DNA of 64,000 bases from Canna indica (Eukaryota > Streptophyta > Magnoliopsida > Zingiberales > Cannaceae). This document shows, piece after piece, positions 1-11,478 of this stretch. The notes under the pieces were generated by a model. It made no database searches and was not told the origin of the DNA. It saw only the letters and a program-made list of their open reading frames with translations. The first letter of the stretch is position 1. The number at the start of each line of letters is the position of its first letter. Location of the stretch: NCBI GenBank assembly GCA_034359265.1, contig CP136897.1:30739501-30803500 (forward strand), in the 5' to 3' direction. The position numbers and the translations under genes are program-made.

Positions 1-86
1 ACGACGTCGTCCGTCCTTAACGTTTGGTTAGAAAGATTGGTAAAAAAAATGATCTCGTCGTGCAATCAAATAGGTAGTAAAAAAAA

Positions 87-203
87 GAAGCAACGCAAGG
101 ACTTCCCAAGGGGTCACCCATCCTAGTACTACTCTCGCCCAAGCACCCTTAACTTCGGAGTTCTGATGGGATCCGGTGCGTTAGTCCTGGTATGATCACA
201 CCC
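87..203 (-). rRNA. 5S rRNA: 5S rRNA gene, copy 1 (divergent)
   Basis: 5S rRNA is the small RNA of the large ribosomal subunit, made by RNA polymerase III. Full length (117 bp) with upstream region and T-run. Changes include C57G in box A, C18G, C95U, C6U and three near the 3' end (A115U, C116U, C107U), which weaken helix I. Probably a decayed copy. Confidence 0.9.
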
Positions 204-572
204 GATATGCACTTCTGATCCTCGGCTAATAAGGGTGAGCGTCCGAGGGAGAGTTCGGGGGTCATTTTCTTCGTCTCTTTGCGCACCTTTCAGCGCCACG
301 TGAAAAGCTGATATCGGACAATAATGCACGGAGTTACGCCCGTTTTAAACGAAAAATAATAATTGAAATGTTATTTTTCTTATTTATTTACAAATTTTAA
401 TTTTTCGGGTCGGTTGGTCGATCGAGCCGGCCGTAGAGGTTGCGGCGGGCCCCGCGCGGGCGATCGACAGCCAAATTTTATGGCGACGATGTCGTCCGTC
501 CTTAACGTTTGGTTAGAAAGATTGGTAAAAAAAATGATCTCGTCGTGCAATCAAATAGGTAGTAAAAAAAAA

Positions 573-689
573 GGTGCAACGCGAGGACTTCCCAAGGGGT
601 CAACCATCCTAGTACCACTCTCGCGCAAGCACGCTTAACTTCGGAGTTCTGATGGGATCCGGTGCGTTAGTGCTAGTATGATCGCACCC
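573..689 (-). rRNA. 5S rRNA: 5S rRNA gene, copy 2
   Basis: Full length. Changes from the majority: U109C, C95U, G87U, A74G, G65C, C15U. The A74G/G65C/C15U set marks a left-hand gene family. Confidence 0.95.
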
Positions 690-1056
690 GTCATGCACTT
701 TTGATCGTCGGCTAATAAGGGTGAGCGTCCGAGGGACAACTCGGGGTCATTTTCTTCGTCTCTTCGCGTGCCTTTCAGCGCCACGTGAAAAGCTGAAATC
801 GGACAATAATGCACGGAGTTACGCCCGTTTTAAACGAAAAATAATAATTGAAATGTTATTTTTCTTATTTATTTACAAATTTTAATTTTTCGGGTCGGTA
901 GGTCGATCGAGCCGGCCGTAGAGGTTGCGGCGGGCCCCGCGCGGGCGATCGACAGCCAAGATTTATGACGACGACGTCGTCCGTCCTTAACGTTTGGTTA
1001 GAAAGATTGGTAAAAAAATGATCTCGTCGTGCAATCAAATAGGTAGTAAAAAAACA

Positions 1057-1171
1057 AGTGCAGCACGAGGACTTCCCAGGGGTCACCATCCTAGTACTAC
1101 TCTCGCACACGCACGCTTAACTTCGGAGTTCAGATGGGATCCGGTGCGTTAGTGCTAGTATGATCGCACCG
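1057..1171 (-). rRNA. 5S rRNA: 5S rRNA gene, copy 3 (115 bp, two 1-bp deletions)
   Basis: One base is missing in the C-run at nt 91-95 and one in the GGGUG of box C, with further changes including A40U, C15U and G1C. Probably not functional. Confidence 0.88.
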
Positions 1172-1539
1172 GTCATGCACTTCTGATCGTCGGCTAATAA
1201 GGGTGAGCATCCGAGGGACAACTCGGGGTCATTTTCTTCGTCTCTTCACGTGCCTTTCAGCGCCACGTGAAAAGCTGAAATCGGACAATAATGCACGGAG
1301 TTACGCCCGTTTTAAACGAAAAATAATAATTGAAATGTTATTTTTCTTATTTATTTACAAATTTTAATTTTTCGGGTCGGTTGGTCGATCGAGCCAACCG
1401 TAGAGGTTGCGACGGGACCCGCGCGGGTGCTCGACAGCCAAGATTTATGGCGACGACGTCGTCCTTCCTTAACGTTTGGTAAGAAAGATTGGTAAAAAAA
1501 ATGATCTCGTCGTGCAATCAAATAGGTAGTAAAAAAAGT

Positions 1540-1656
1540 GGTGCAACACGAGGACTTCCCATGGGGTCGCCCATCCTAGTACCACTCTCGCGCAAGCACG
1601 CTTAACTTCGGAGTTCGGATGGGATCCGGTGCGTTAGTGCTTGTATGATCGCACCC
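1540..1656 (-). rRNA. 5S rRNA: 5S rRNA gene, copy 4
   Basis: Full length. Changes: C95A, U88C in box C, A74G, G65C, A40C, C15A. Confidence 0.94.
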
Positions 1657-2023
1657 GTCATGCACTTCTGATCGTCGGCTAATAAGGGTGAGCGTCCGAG
1701 GGACAACTCGGGGTCATTTTCTTCGTCTCTTCGCGTGCCTTTCAGCGCCACGTGAAAAGCTGAAATCGGACAATAATGCACGGAGTTACGCCCGTTTTAA
1801 ATGAAAAATAATAATTGAAATGTTTTTTTATTATTTATTTACAAATTTTAATTTTTCGGGTCTGTTGGTCGATCGAGCCGGCCGTAGAGGTTGCGGCGGG
1901 CCCCGCGCGGGAGATCGACAGCCAAGGTTTATGGCGACGAAGTCGTCCGTCCTTAATGTTTGGTTAGAAAGATTGGTAAAAAAAATGATCTCGTCGTGCA
2001 ATCAAATAGGTAGTAAAAAAACA

Positions 2024-2140
2024 AGTGCAACACGAGGACTTCCCAGGGGGTCACCCATCCTAATACTACTCTCACCCAAGCATGCTTAACTTCGGAGTTC
2101 TGATGGGATCCGGTGCGTTAGTGCTGGTATGATCACACCC
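2024..2140 (-). rRNA. 5S rRNA: 5S rRNA gene, copy 5
   Basis: Full length. Changes: C117U, C78U, C67U, G58A in box A, C6U. Confidence 0.95.
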
Positions 2141-2509
2141 GATATGCATTTCTGATCGTCGGCTAATAAGGGTGAGCGTCCGAGGGAGAGTTCGGGGGTC
2201 ATTTTCTTCGTCTCTTCGCGCGCCTTTCAGCGCCACGTGAAAAGCTGAAATCGGACAATAATGCACGGAGTTACGCCCGTTTTCAATAAAAAATAATAAT
2301 TGAAATGTTATTTTTCTTATTTATTTACAAATTTTAATTTTTTGGGTCGGTTGGTCGATCGAGCTGGCCGTAGAGGTTGCGGCGGGCCCCGCGTGAGCGA
2401 TCGACAGCCAAATTTTATGGCGACGACGTCGTCCGTCCTTAACATTTGGTTAGAAAGATTGGTAAAAAAAATGATCTCGTCGTGCAATCAAATAGGTAGT
2501 AAAAAAAAA

Positions 2510-2626
2510 GGTGCAACACGAGGACTTCCCAAGGGGTCACCCATCCTAGTACTACTCTCGCCCAAGCACCCTTAACTTCGGAGTTCTTATGGGATCCGGT
2601 GCGTTAGTGCTGGTATGATCACACCC
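2510..2626 (-). rRNA. 5S rRNA: 5S rRNA gene, copy 6
   Basis: Full length. Changes: C95U, C57G in box A, C39A, C6U. Confidence 0.95.
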
Positions 2627-2994
2627 GATATGCACTTCTGATCGTCGGCTAATAAGGGTGAGCGTCCGAGGGAGAGTTCGGGGGTCATTTTCTTCGTCTC
2701 TTTGCGCACCTTTCAGCGCCACGTGAAAAGCTGATATCGGACAATAATGCACGGAGTTACGCCCGTTTTAAACGAAAAATAATAATTGAAATGTTTTTTT
2801 ATTATTTATTTACAAATTTTAATTTTTCAGGTCGGTTGGTCGATCGAGCCGGCCGTAGAGGTTTCGGCGGGCCCCGCGCGGGCGATCGACAGCGAAATTT
2901 TATGGCGACGATTTCGTCCGTCCTTAACGTTTGGTTAGAAAGATTGGTAAAAAAAATGATCTCGTCGTGCAATCAAATAGGTAGTAAAAAAAAA

Positions 2995-3111
2995 GGTGCA
3001 ACGCGAGGACTTCCCAAGGGGTCACCCATCCTAGTACCACTCTCGCGCAAGCACGCTTAACTTCGGAGTTCTGATGGGATCCGGTGCGTTAGTGCTAGTA
3101 TGATCGCACCC
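2995..3111 (-). rRNA. 5S rRNA: 5S rRNA gene, copy 7
   Basis: Full length. Changes: U109C, C95U, A74G, G65C, C15U (same family as copy 2). Confidence 0.95.
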
Positions 3112-3478
3112 GTCATGCACTTTCGATCGTCGGCTAATAAGGGTGAGCGTCCGAGGGACAACTCGGGGTCATTTTCTTCGTCTCTTCGCGTGCCTTTCAG
3201 CGCCACGTGAAAAGCTGAAATCGGACAATAATGCACGGAGTTACGCCCGTTTTAAACGAAAAATAATAATTGAAATGTTATTTTTCTTATTTATTTACAA
3301 ATTTTAATTTTTCAGGTCGGTTGGTCGATCGAGCCGGCCGTAGAGGTTGCGGCGGGCCCCGCGCGGGCGTTCGACAGCCAAGATTTATGACGACGACGTC
3401 GTCCGTCCTTAACGTTTGGTTAGAAAGATTGGTAAAAAAATGATCTCGTCGTGCAATCAAATAGGTAGTAAAAAAACA

Positions 3479-3593
3479 AGTTCAGCACGAGGACTTCCCA
3501 GGGGTCACCATCCTAGTACTACTCTCGCCCACGCACGCTTAACTTCGGAGTTCAGATGGGATCCGGTGCGTTAGTGCTAGTATGATCGCACCG
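3479..3593 (-). rRNA. 5S rRNA: 5S rRNA gene, copy 8 (115 bp)
   Basis: Same two 1-bp deletions as the copy at 1057, so the two share a recent ancestor about 2.4 kb apart. Confidence 0.88.
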
Positions 3594-3961
3594 GTCATGC
3601 ACTTCTGATCGTCGGCTAATAAGGGTGAGCATCCGAGGGACAACTCGGGGTCATTTTCTTCGTCTCTTCACGTGCCTTTCAGCGCCACGTGAAAAGCTGA
3701 AATCGGACAATAATGCACGGAGTTACGCCTGTTTTAAACGAAAAATAATAATTGAAATGTTATTTTTCTTATTTATTTACAAATTTTAATTTTTTAGGTC
3801 GGTAGGTCTATCGAGCCAGCCGTAGAGGTTGCGGCGGGACCCGCGCGGGTGCTCGACAGCCAAGATTTATGGCGACGACGTCGTCCTTCCTTAACGTTTG
3901 GTTAGAAAGATTGGTAAAAAAAATGATCTCGTCGTGCAATCAAATAGGTAGTAAAAAAAGA

Positions 3962-4078
3962 GGTGCAACACGAGGACTTCCCAAGGGGTCACCCATCCTA
4001 GTACCACTCTCGCGCAAGCACGCTTAACTACGGAGTTCTGATGGGATCCGGTGCGTTAGTGCTTGTATGATCGCACTC
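3962..4078 (-). rRNA. 5S rRNA: 5S rRNA gene, copy 9
   Basis: Full length. Changes: C95U, A74G, G65C, A49U, C15A, G2A. Confidence 0.94.
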
Positions 4079-4445
4079 GTCATGCACTTCTGATCGTCGG
4101 CTAATAAGGGTGAGCGTCCGAGGGACAACTCGGGGTCATTTTCTTCGTCTCTTCGCATGCCTTTCAGCGCCACGTGAAAAGATGAAATCGGACAATAATG
4201 CACGGAGTTACGCCCGTTTTAAATGAAAAATAATAATTGAAATGTTTTTTTATTATTTATTTACAAATTTTAATTTTTCGGGTCTGTTGGTCGATCGAGC
4301 CGGCCGTAGAGGTTGCGGCGGGCCCCGTGCGGGGGATCGACAGCCAAGGTTTATGGCGACGAAGTCGTCCGTCCTTAACATTTGGTTAGAAAGATTGGTA
4401 AAAAAAATGATCTCGTCGTGCAATCAAATAGGTAGTAAAAAAAAA

Positions 4446-4562
4446 GGTGCAACGCGAGGACTTCCCAAGGGGTCACCCATCCTAGTACCACTCTCGCGCA
4501 AGCACGCTTAACTTCGGAGTTCTGATGGGATCCGGTGCGTTAGTGCTAGTATGATCGCACCC
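4446..4562 (-). rRNA. 5S rRNA: 5S rRNA gene, copy 10
   Basis: Full length. Same changes as copy 7. The unit to its right is nearly identical in spacer (484 bp direct repeat). Confidence 0.95.
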
Positions 4563-4929
4563 GTCATGCACTTCTGATCGTCGGCTAATAAGGGTGAGCG
4601 TCCGAGGGACAACTCGGGGTCATTTTCTTCGTCTCTTCGCATGCCTTTCAGCGCCACGTGAAAAGCTGAAATCGGACAATAATGCACGGAGTTACGCCCG
4701 TTTTAAATGAAAAATAATAATTGAAATGTTTTTTTATTATTTATTTACAAATTTTAATTTTTCGGGTCTGTTGGTCGATCGAGCCGGCCGTAGAGGTTGC
4801 GGCGGGCCCCGTGCGGGGGATCGACAGCCAAGGTTTATGGCGACGAAGTCGTCCGTCCTTAACATTTGGTTAGAAAGATTGGTAAAAAAAATGATCTCGT
4901 CGTGCAATCAAATAGGTAGTAAAAAAACA

Positions 4930-5046
4930 AGTGCAACACGAGGACTTCCCAAGGGGTCACCCATCCTAGTACTACTCTCACCCAAGCATGCTTAACTTCG
5001 GAGTTCTGATGGGATCCGGTGCGTTAGTGCTGGTATGATCACACCC
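4930..5046 (-). rRNA. 5S rRNA: 5S rRNA gene, copy 11
   Basis: Full length. Changes: C117U, C95U, C67U, G58A, C6U (family of copy 5). Confidence 0.95.
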
Positions 5047-5414
5047 GATATGCATTTCTGATCGTCGGCTAATAAGGGTGAGCGTCCGAGGGACAACTCG
5101 GGGTCATTTTCTTCGTCTCTTTGCGCACCTTTCAGCGCCACGTGAAAAGCTGATATCGGACAATAATGCACGGAGTTACGCCCGTTTTCAACAAAAAATA
5201 ATAATTGAAATGTTATTTTTCTTATTTATTTACAAATTTTAATTTTTCGGGTCGGTTGGTCGATCGAGCTGGCCGTAGAGGTTGCGGCGGGCCCCGCGTG
5301 AGCGATTGACAGCCAAATTTTATGGCGACGACGTCGTCCGTCCTTAACATTTGGTTAGAAAGATTGGTAAAAAAAATGATCTCGTCGTGCAATCAAATAG
5401 GTAGTAAAAAAAAA

Positions 5415-5531
5415 GATGCAACACGAGGACTTCCCAAGGGGTCACCCATCCTACTACCACTCTAGCGCAAGCATGCTTAACTTCGGAGTTCTGATGGGAT
5501 CCGGTGCGTTAGTGCTAGTATGATCGCACCC
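5415..5531 (-). rRNA. 5S rRNA: 5S rRNA gene, copy 12
   Basis: Full length. Changes: C116U, C95U, C78G, A74G, G68U, G65C, G58A, C15U. Confidence 0.93.
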
Positions 5532-5899
5532 GTCATGCACTTCTGATCGTCGGCTAATAAGGGTGAGCGTCCGAGGGACAACTCGGGGTCATTTTCTTCG
5601 TCTCTTCGCGTGCCTTTCAACGCCACGTGAAAAGCTGATATCGGACAATAATGCACGGAGTTACGCCCGTTTTCAACAAAAAATAATAATTGAAATGTTA
5701 TTTTTCTCATTTATTTACAAATTTTAATTTTTCGGGTCGGTTGGTCGATCGAGCTGGCCGTAGAGGTTGCGGCGGGCCCCGCGTGAGCGATCGACAGCCA
5801 AATTTTATGGCGACGACGTCGTCCGTCCTTAACATTTGGTTAGAAAGATTGGTAAAAAAAATAATCTCGTCGTGCAATCAAATAGGTAGTAAAAAAACA

Positions 5900-6016
5900 A
5901 GTGCAACACGAGGTCTTCCCAAGGGGTCACCCATCATAGTACCACTCTCGCGCAAGCACGCTTAACTTCGGAGTTCTGATGGGATCCGGTGCGTTAGTGC
6001 TAGTATGATCGCACCC
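5900..6016 (-). rRNA. 5S rRNA: 5S rRNA gene, copy 13
   Basis: Full length. Changes: C117U, U103A, C95U, G81U, A74G, G65C, C15U. Confidence 0.94.
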
Positions 6017-6384
6017 GTCATGCACTTCTGATCGTCGGCTAATAAGGGTGAGCGTCCGAGGGACAACTCGGGGTCATTTTCTTCGTCTCTTCGCGTGCCT
6101 TTCACCGCCACGTGAAAAGTTGAAATCGGACAATAATGCACGGAGTTACGCCCGTTTTAAATGAAAAATAATAATTAGAATGTTATTTTTCTTATTTATT
6201 TACAAATTTTAATTTTTCGGGTCGGTTGGTCGATCGAGCCGGCAGTAGAGGTTGCGGCGGGCCCCGCGCAGGCGATCGACAGCCAAGATTTATGGCGACG
6301 ACGTCGTCCGTCCTTAACGTTTGGTTAGAAAGATTGGTAAAAAAAATGATCTCGTCGTGCAATCAAATAGGTAGTAAAAAAACA

Positions 6385-6501
6385 AGTGCAACACGCGGAC
6401 TTCCCAAGGGGTCACCCATCCTACTACCACTCTCGCGCAAGCCTGCTTAACTTCGGAGTTCTGATGGGATCCGGTGCGTTAGTGCTAGTATGATCGCACC
6501 C
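6385..6501 (-). rRNA. 5S rRNA: 5S rRNA gene, copy 14
   Basis: Full length. Changes: C117U, U106G, C95U, C78G, A74G, G65C, U59G, G58A, C15U; two are in box A. Confidence 0.93.
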
Positions 6502-6869
6502 GTCATGCACTTCTGATCGTCGGCTAATAAGGGTGAGCGTCCGAGGGACAACTCGGGGTCATTTTCTTCGTCTCTTCGCGTGCCTTTCAACGCCACGTAA
6601 AAAGTTGAAATCGGACAATAATGCACGGAGTTACGCCCGTTTTAAACGAAAAATAATAATTGAAACGTTATTTTTCTTATTTATTTACAAATTTTAATTT
6701 TTCGGGTCGGTTGATCGATCGAGCCGGCCGTAGAGGTTGCGGCGGGCCCCGCGCGGGCCATCGACAGCCAAGATTTATGGCGACGACGTCGTCCGTCCTT
6801 AACGTTTGGTTAGAAAGATTGGTAAAAAAAATAATCTCGTCGTGCAATCAAATAGGTAGTAAAAAAACA

Positions 6870-6986
6870 AGTGCAACACGCGGACTTCCCAAGGGGTCAC
6901 CCATCCTACTACCACTCTCGCGCAAGCCTGCTTAACTGCGGAGTTCTGATGGGATCCGGTGCGTTAGTGCTAGTATGATCGCACCC
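6870..6986 (-). rRNA. 5S rRNA: 5S rRNA gene, copy 15
   Basis: Full length. Copy 14 plus A49C; a 485 bp direct duplicate. Confidence 0.93.
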
Positions 6987-7354
6987 GTCATGCACTTCTG
7001 ATCGTCGGCTAATAAGGGTGAGCGTTCGAGGGACAACTCGGGGTCATTTTCTTCGTCTCTTCGCGTGCCTTTCAACGCCACGTAAAAAGCTGAAATCGGA
7101 CAATAATGCACGGAGTTACGCCCGTTTTAAATGAAAAATAATAATTAGAATGTTATTTTTCTTATTTATTTACAAATTTTAATTTTTCGGGTCGGTTGGT
7201 CGATCGAGCCGGCAGTAGAGGTTGCGGCGGGCCCCGCGCAGGCGATCGACAGCCAAGATTTATGGCGACGACGTCGTCCGTCCTTAACGTTTGGTTAGAA
7301 AGATCAGTAAAAAAAATGATCTCATCGTGCAATCAAATTGGTAGTAAAAAAAAA

Positions 7355-7471
7355 GGTGCAACGCGAGGACTTCCCAAGGGGTCACCCATCCTAGTACTAC
7401 TCTCGCCCAAGCACGATTAACTTCAGAGTTCTGATGGGATCCGGTGCGTTAGTGCTGGTATAATCGCACCA
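7355..7471 (-). rRNA. 5S rRNA: 5S rRNA gene, copy 16
   Basis: Full length. Changes: U109C, C95U, G56U in box A, C47U, C10U, G1U. Confidence 0.93.
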
Positions 7472-7830
7472 GATATGCACTTCTGATCGTCGGCTAATAA
7501 GGGCGAGCGTCCGAGGGAGAGTTCGGGGGTCATTTTCTTCGTCTCTTTGCACGCCTTTCAGCGCCACGTGAAAAGCTGAAATCGAACAATAATACACGGA
7601 GTTACGCCCATTTTAAACGAAAAATAATAATTGAAATGTTATTTTTCTTATTTATTTATAAATTTTAATTTTTCGGATCGGTTGGTCGATCGAGCCGGCC
7701 ATAGAGGTTGCGGCGGGCGATCGACAGCCAAATTTTATGGCGACGACGTCGTCCGTCCTTAACGTTTGGTTAGAAAGATTAGTAAAAAAAATGATCTCGT
7801 CGTGCAATCAAATAGGTAGTAAAAAACAAA

Positions 7831-7947
7831 GATGCAACACGAGAACTTCCTAGGGGGTCACGCATCCTAGTACTACTCACGCCCAAACACGCTTAACTTC
7901 GGAGTTCTGATGGGATCCGGTGCGTTAGTGGTGGTATAATCGCACCC
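7831..7947 (-). rRNA. 5S rRNA: 5S rRNA gene, copy 17
   Basis: Full length. Changes: C116U, C104U, G97A, G86C in box C, A69U, C61U, G17C, C10U. The spacer to its left lacks part of the GGGCCC block (near 7708). Confidence 0.92.
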
Positions 7948-8315
7948 GTCATGCACTTCTGATCGTCGGCTAATAAGGGTGAGCGTCCGAGGGACAGCTC
8001 GGGGTCATTTTCTTCGTCTCTTCGCGCGCCTTTCAGCGCCACGTGAAAAGCTGAAATCGGACAATAATGCACCGAGTTACGCACATTTTAAACGAAAAAT
8101 AATAATTGAAATGTTACTTTTATTATTTATTTACAAATTTTAATTTTTGGGGTCGGTTGGTCGATCGAGCCGGCCGTAGAGGTTGCGGCGGGCCCCGCGC
8201 GGGCGATCGACAGCCAAGATTTATGGCGACGACATCGTCCGTCCTTAACGTTTGGTTAGAAAGATTGGTAAAAAAAATGATCTCGGCGTGCAATCAAATA
8301 GGTAGTAAAAAAACA

Positions 8316-8432
8316 AGTGCAACACGAGGACTTCCCAGGGGGTCACCGATCCTAGTACTACTCTCGCCCAAGCACGCTTAACTTCGGAGTTCTGATGGGA
8401 TCCAATGCATTAGTGCTGGTATGATCGCACCC
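8316..8432 (-). rRNA. 5S rRNA: 5S rRNA gene, copy 18, with doubled upstream region
   Basis: Full length. Changes: C117U, G85C, C29U, C28U, C24U. Its upstream region is followed by a second promoter copy that starts with a 16 bp 5S stub at 8575. Confidence 0.94.
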
Positions 8433-8574
8433 GTCATGCACTTCTGATCGTCGGCTAATAAGGGTGAGCGTCCGAGGGATAGCTCGGGGTCATTTTCTTC
8501 GTCTCTTCGCGCGCCTTTTAGCGCCACGTGAAAAGCTGAAATCGGACAATAATGCACGGAGTTACGCCCGTTTT

Positions 8575-8590
8575 TGGTACGATCGCACCC
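8575..8590 (-). pseudogene. 16 bp 5S 5'-end stub heading a duplicated promoter
   Basis: TGGTACGATCGCACCC on the plus strand equals RNA nt 1-16, fused to spacer CCCGTTTT on its left. To its right the normal upstream region follows, so promoter plus start are present without a gene body. The direct repeat with the promoter of copy 18 has a 158 bp period. Confidence 0.85.
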
Positions 8591-8958
8591 GTCATGCACT
8601 TCTGATCGTCGGCAAATAAGGGTGAGCGTTTGAGGGATAGCTCGGGGTCATTTTCTTTGTCTCTTCGCGCGCCTTTTAGCGCCACGTGAAAAGCTGAAAT
8701 CGAACAATAATGCACGGAGTTACGCCCGTTTTAAACGAAAAATAATAATTGAAATGTTATTTTTCTTATTTATTTACAAATTTTAATTTTTCGGGTCGGT
8801 TGGTCGATCGAGCCGGCCGTAGAGGTTGCGGCGGGCCCCGCGCGGGCGATCGACAGCCAAGTTTTATGTCGACGACGTCGTTCGTCCTTAACGTTTGGTT
8901 AGAAAGATTGGTAAAAAAAATGAACTCGTCGTGAAATCAAATAGGTAGTAAAAAAAAA

Positions 8959-9066
8959 GGTGCAACACGAGGACTTCCCAGGGGGTCACCCATCCTAGTA
9001 CTACTCTCGCCCAAGCATGCTTAACTTCGGAGTTTTGATGGGATCCGGTGCGTTAGTGCTAGTATG
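8959..9066 (-). pseudogene. 5S rRNA: Promoter-deleted 5S copy 19 (type B junction)
   Basis: RNA nt 10-117 are present (108 bp). At GTATG the sequence runs straight into GCGACGACGTC of the spacer, so nt 1-9, the promoter and most of the spacer are gone. ATG is shared by both sides of the junction. Also G58A, G41A, C15U. Confidence 0.93.
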
Positions 9067-9155
9067 GCGACGACGTCATCCGTCCTTAATGTTTGGTTAG
9101 AAAGATTGATAAAAAAATGATCTCGTCGTGCAATCAAATACTTAGTAAAAAAACA

Positions 9156-9272
9156 AGTGCAACACGAGGACTTCCCAGGGGGTCACCCATCCTAGTACTA
9201 CTCTCGCCCAAGCACACTTAACTTCGGAGTTCTGATGGGATCTGATGCGTTAGTGCTGGTATGATCGCAACC
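9156..9272 (-). rRNA. 5S rRNA: 5S rRNA gene, copy 20
   Basis: Full length. Changes: C117U, C57U in box A, G30A, C28U, G3U. Confidence 0.94.
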
Positions 9273-9641
9273 GTTATGCACTTCTGATCGTCGGCTAATA
9301 AGGGTGAGCGTCCGAGGGATAGCTCGGGGTCATTTTCTTCGTTTCTTCCCGCGCCTTTCAGCGCCACGTGAAAAGCTGAAATCGGACAATAATGCACGGA
9401 GTTACGCCCGTTTTAAACGAAAAATAATAACTGAAATGTTATTTTTCTTATTTATTTACAAATTTTAGTTTTTCGGGTTAGTTGGTCGATCGAGCCGGCC
9501 GTAGAGGTTGCGGCGGGCCCACGCGCGGGCGATCGACAGCCAAGATTTATGGCGACGAAGTCGTCCGTCCATAACGTTTCGTTAGAAAGATTGGTAAAAA
9601 AAATGAACTCGTCGTGAAATCAAATAGGTAGTAAAAAAAAA

Positions 9642-9749
9642 GGTGCAACACGAGGACTTCCCAGGGGGTCACCCATCCTAGTACTACTCTCGCCCAAGCA
9701 TGCTTAACTTCGGAGTTTTGATGGGATCCGGTGCGTTAGTGCTAGTATG
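9642..9749 (-). pseudogene. 5S rRNA: Promoter-deleted 5S copy 21 (type B junction)
   Basis: Same junction and same changes as the copy at 8959; the block is repeated at 683 bp. Confidence 0.93.
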
Positions 9750-9838
9750 GCGACGACGTCATCCGTCCTTAATGTTTGGTTAGAAAGATTGATAAAAAAA
9801 TGATCTCGTCGTGCAATCAAATACTTAGTAAAAAAAAA

Positions 9839-9852
9839 GGTGCAACACGAGG
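9839..9852 (-). pseudogene. 14 bp 5S 3'-end remnant in a gene-less unit
   Basis: Only RNA nt 104-117 remain after the T-run. The sequence then continues in upstream spacer (TGCGCTTCTGATC), so 103 bp of gene plus 4 bp of upstream region are missing. Spacer now follows spacer: there is no gene between 9750 and 10217, only this remnant and ordinary spacer sequence. Confidence 0.88.
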
Positions 9853-10217
9853 TGCGCTTCTGATCTTCGGCTAATAAGGGTGAGCGACCGAGGGACAGCT
9901 CGGGGTCATTTTCTTCGTCTCTTCCCGCGCCTTTCAGCGCCACGTGAAAAGCTGAAATCGGACAATATTGCACGGAGTTACGCCCGTTTTAAACGAAAAA
10001 TTATAACTGAAATGTTATTTTTCTTATTTATTTACAAATTTTAATCTTTCGGGTTAGTTGGTCGATCGAGCCGGCCGTAGAGGTTGCGGCGGGCCCCGCG
10101 CGGGCGATCGACAGCCAAGATTTATGGCGACGACGTCGTCCGTCCTTAACGTTTCGTTAGAAAGATTGGTAAAAAAATGATCTCGTTGTGCAATCAAATA
10201 GGTAGTAAAAAAAAAAA

Positions 10218-10325
10218 GGTACAACACGAGGTCTTCCCAGGGGGTCACCCATCCTAGTACTACTCTCGCCCAAGCACGCTTAACTTCAAAGTTCTGATGG
10301 AATCCGGTGCGTTAGTGCTGGTATA
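10218..10325 (-). pseudogene. 5S rRNA: Promoter-deleted 5S copy 23 (type A junction)
   Basis: RNA nt 10-117, then directly the A/T-rich spacer block (TTATTTTTC). First type A truncation in the window. Other changes: C114U, U103A, C47U, C46U, C34U; junction base GTATA instead of GTATG. Confidence 0.92.
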
Positions 10326-10527
10326 TTATTTTTCTTATTTTTTTACAAATTTTAATTTTTTGGGTCGGTTGGTCGATCGAGCCGGCCGTAGAGGTTGCGG
10401 CGGGCCTAGCGCAAGCGATCGACAGCCAAGATTTATGACGACGACGTCGTCCGTCCTTAACGTTTGGTTAGAAAGATTGGTAAAAAAAATGATCTCGTCG
10501 TGCAATTAAATAGGTAGTAAAAAAAAA

Positions 10528-10644
10528 GGTGCAACGCGAGGACTTCCCAAGGGGTCACCCATCCAAGTACTACTCTCGCCCAAGCACCCTTAACTTCGGA
10601 GTTCTGATGGGATCCAGTGCGTTAGTGCTGGTATTATCATACCC
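10528..10644 (-). rRNA. 5S rRNA: 5S rRNA gene, copy 24
   Basis: Full length. Changes: U109C, C95U, A80U, C57G, C29U, C10A, C6U, G5A. The upstream region is cut short after about 96 bp by the junction at 10737. Confidence 0.9.
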
Positions 10645-10736
10645 GATATGCACTTCTGATCGTCGGCTAATAAGGGAGAGCGTCCGAGGGAGAGTTCGGG
10701 GGCATTTTCTTCGTCTCTTTGCGCGCCTTTCAGCGC

Positions 10737-10787
10737 CACGCTTAACTTCTGAGTTCTGATGGGATCTGGTGCGTTAGTGCTAGTATG
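10737..10787 (-). pseudogene. 51 bp internal 5S island
   Basis: RNA nt 10-60 only. The right end is the type B GTATG/GCGACG junction; the left end joins spacer GCGCCACG to gene CACGCTTAAC, sharing CACG. Two deletions therefore flank the island. Confidence 0.88.
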
Positions 10788-10877
10788 GCGACGACGTCAT
10801 CCGTCCTTAATGTTTGGTTATAAAGATTGGTAAAAAAAATGATGTCGTCGTGCAATCAAATACGTATTAAAAAAAAA

Positions 10878-10994
10878 GGTGCAACACGAGGACTTTCCAG
10901 GCAGTCACCCATCCTAGTACTACTCTCTCCCAAGCACGCTTAACTTCGGAGTTCTGAAGGGATCCGGTGCGTTAGTGCTGGTATGATCGAACCC
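10878..10994 (-). rRNA. 5S rRNA: 5S rRNA gene, copy 25
   Basis: Full length. Changes: G99A, C93G, C92U, C67A, A37U, G5U. The upstream A/T element is altered (GGATAATAAGG on the plus strand). Confidence 0.92.
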
Positions 10995-11362
10995 GTCATG
11001 CACTTCTGATCGTCGGATAATAAGGTTTTGCGTCCGAGGGACAGCTCGGGGTCATTTTCTTCGTCTCTTTGCGCGCCTTTCAACGCCACGTGAAAAATTG
11101 AAATCAGACAATATTGCACGGAGTTACGACCGTTTTAAATGAAAAATAATAATTGAAATGTTATTTTTCTTATTTATTTACAAATTTTAATTTTTCGCGT
11201 CGGTTGGTCGATCGAGCCGGCTGTAGAGGTTGCGGCGGGCCCCGCGCGGGCGATCGACAGCCAAATTTTATGGCGACGACGTCGTCCGTCCTTAATGTTT
11301 GGTTAGAAAGATTGGTAAAAAAAATGATCTCGTCGTGCAATCAAATAGGTAGTAAAAAAACA

Positions 11363-11478
11363 AGTGCAACAAGAGTACTTCCCTGGGGTCACCCATCCTA
11401 GTAGTACTCTCGCCCAAGCACGCTTAACTTCGGAGTTCTAATGGGATCCGGTGTGTTACTGCTGTTATGATTCCACCC
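11363..11478 (-). rRNA. 5S rRNA: 5S rRNA gene, copy 26 (116 bp, divergent)
   Basis: One base missing in the C-run at nt 91-95, plus G108U, C104A, G75C, C39U and several changes in nt 1-25. Probably decayed. Confidence 0.87.

Noticed and set aside
129..329. Minus-strand open frames of 60-80 codons
   Set aside because: They cover the upstream region and the 5' part of the 5S gene; presence depends on which substitutions break the frame. Consistent with chance.
363..638. Recurrent 91-codon plus-strand open frame (and 63-98 codon relatives in most units)
   Set aside because: It runs antisense through the 5S gene and the two A-runs, changes frame with A-run length, and is only as conserved as the surrounding non-coding repeat. 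No family recognised.
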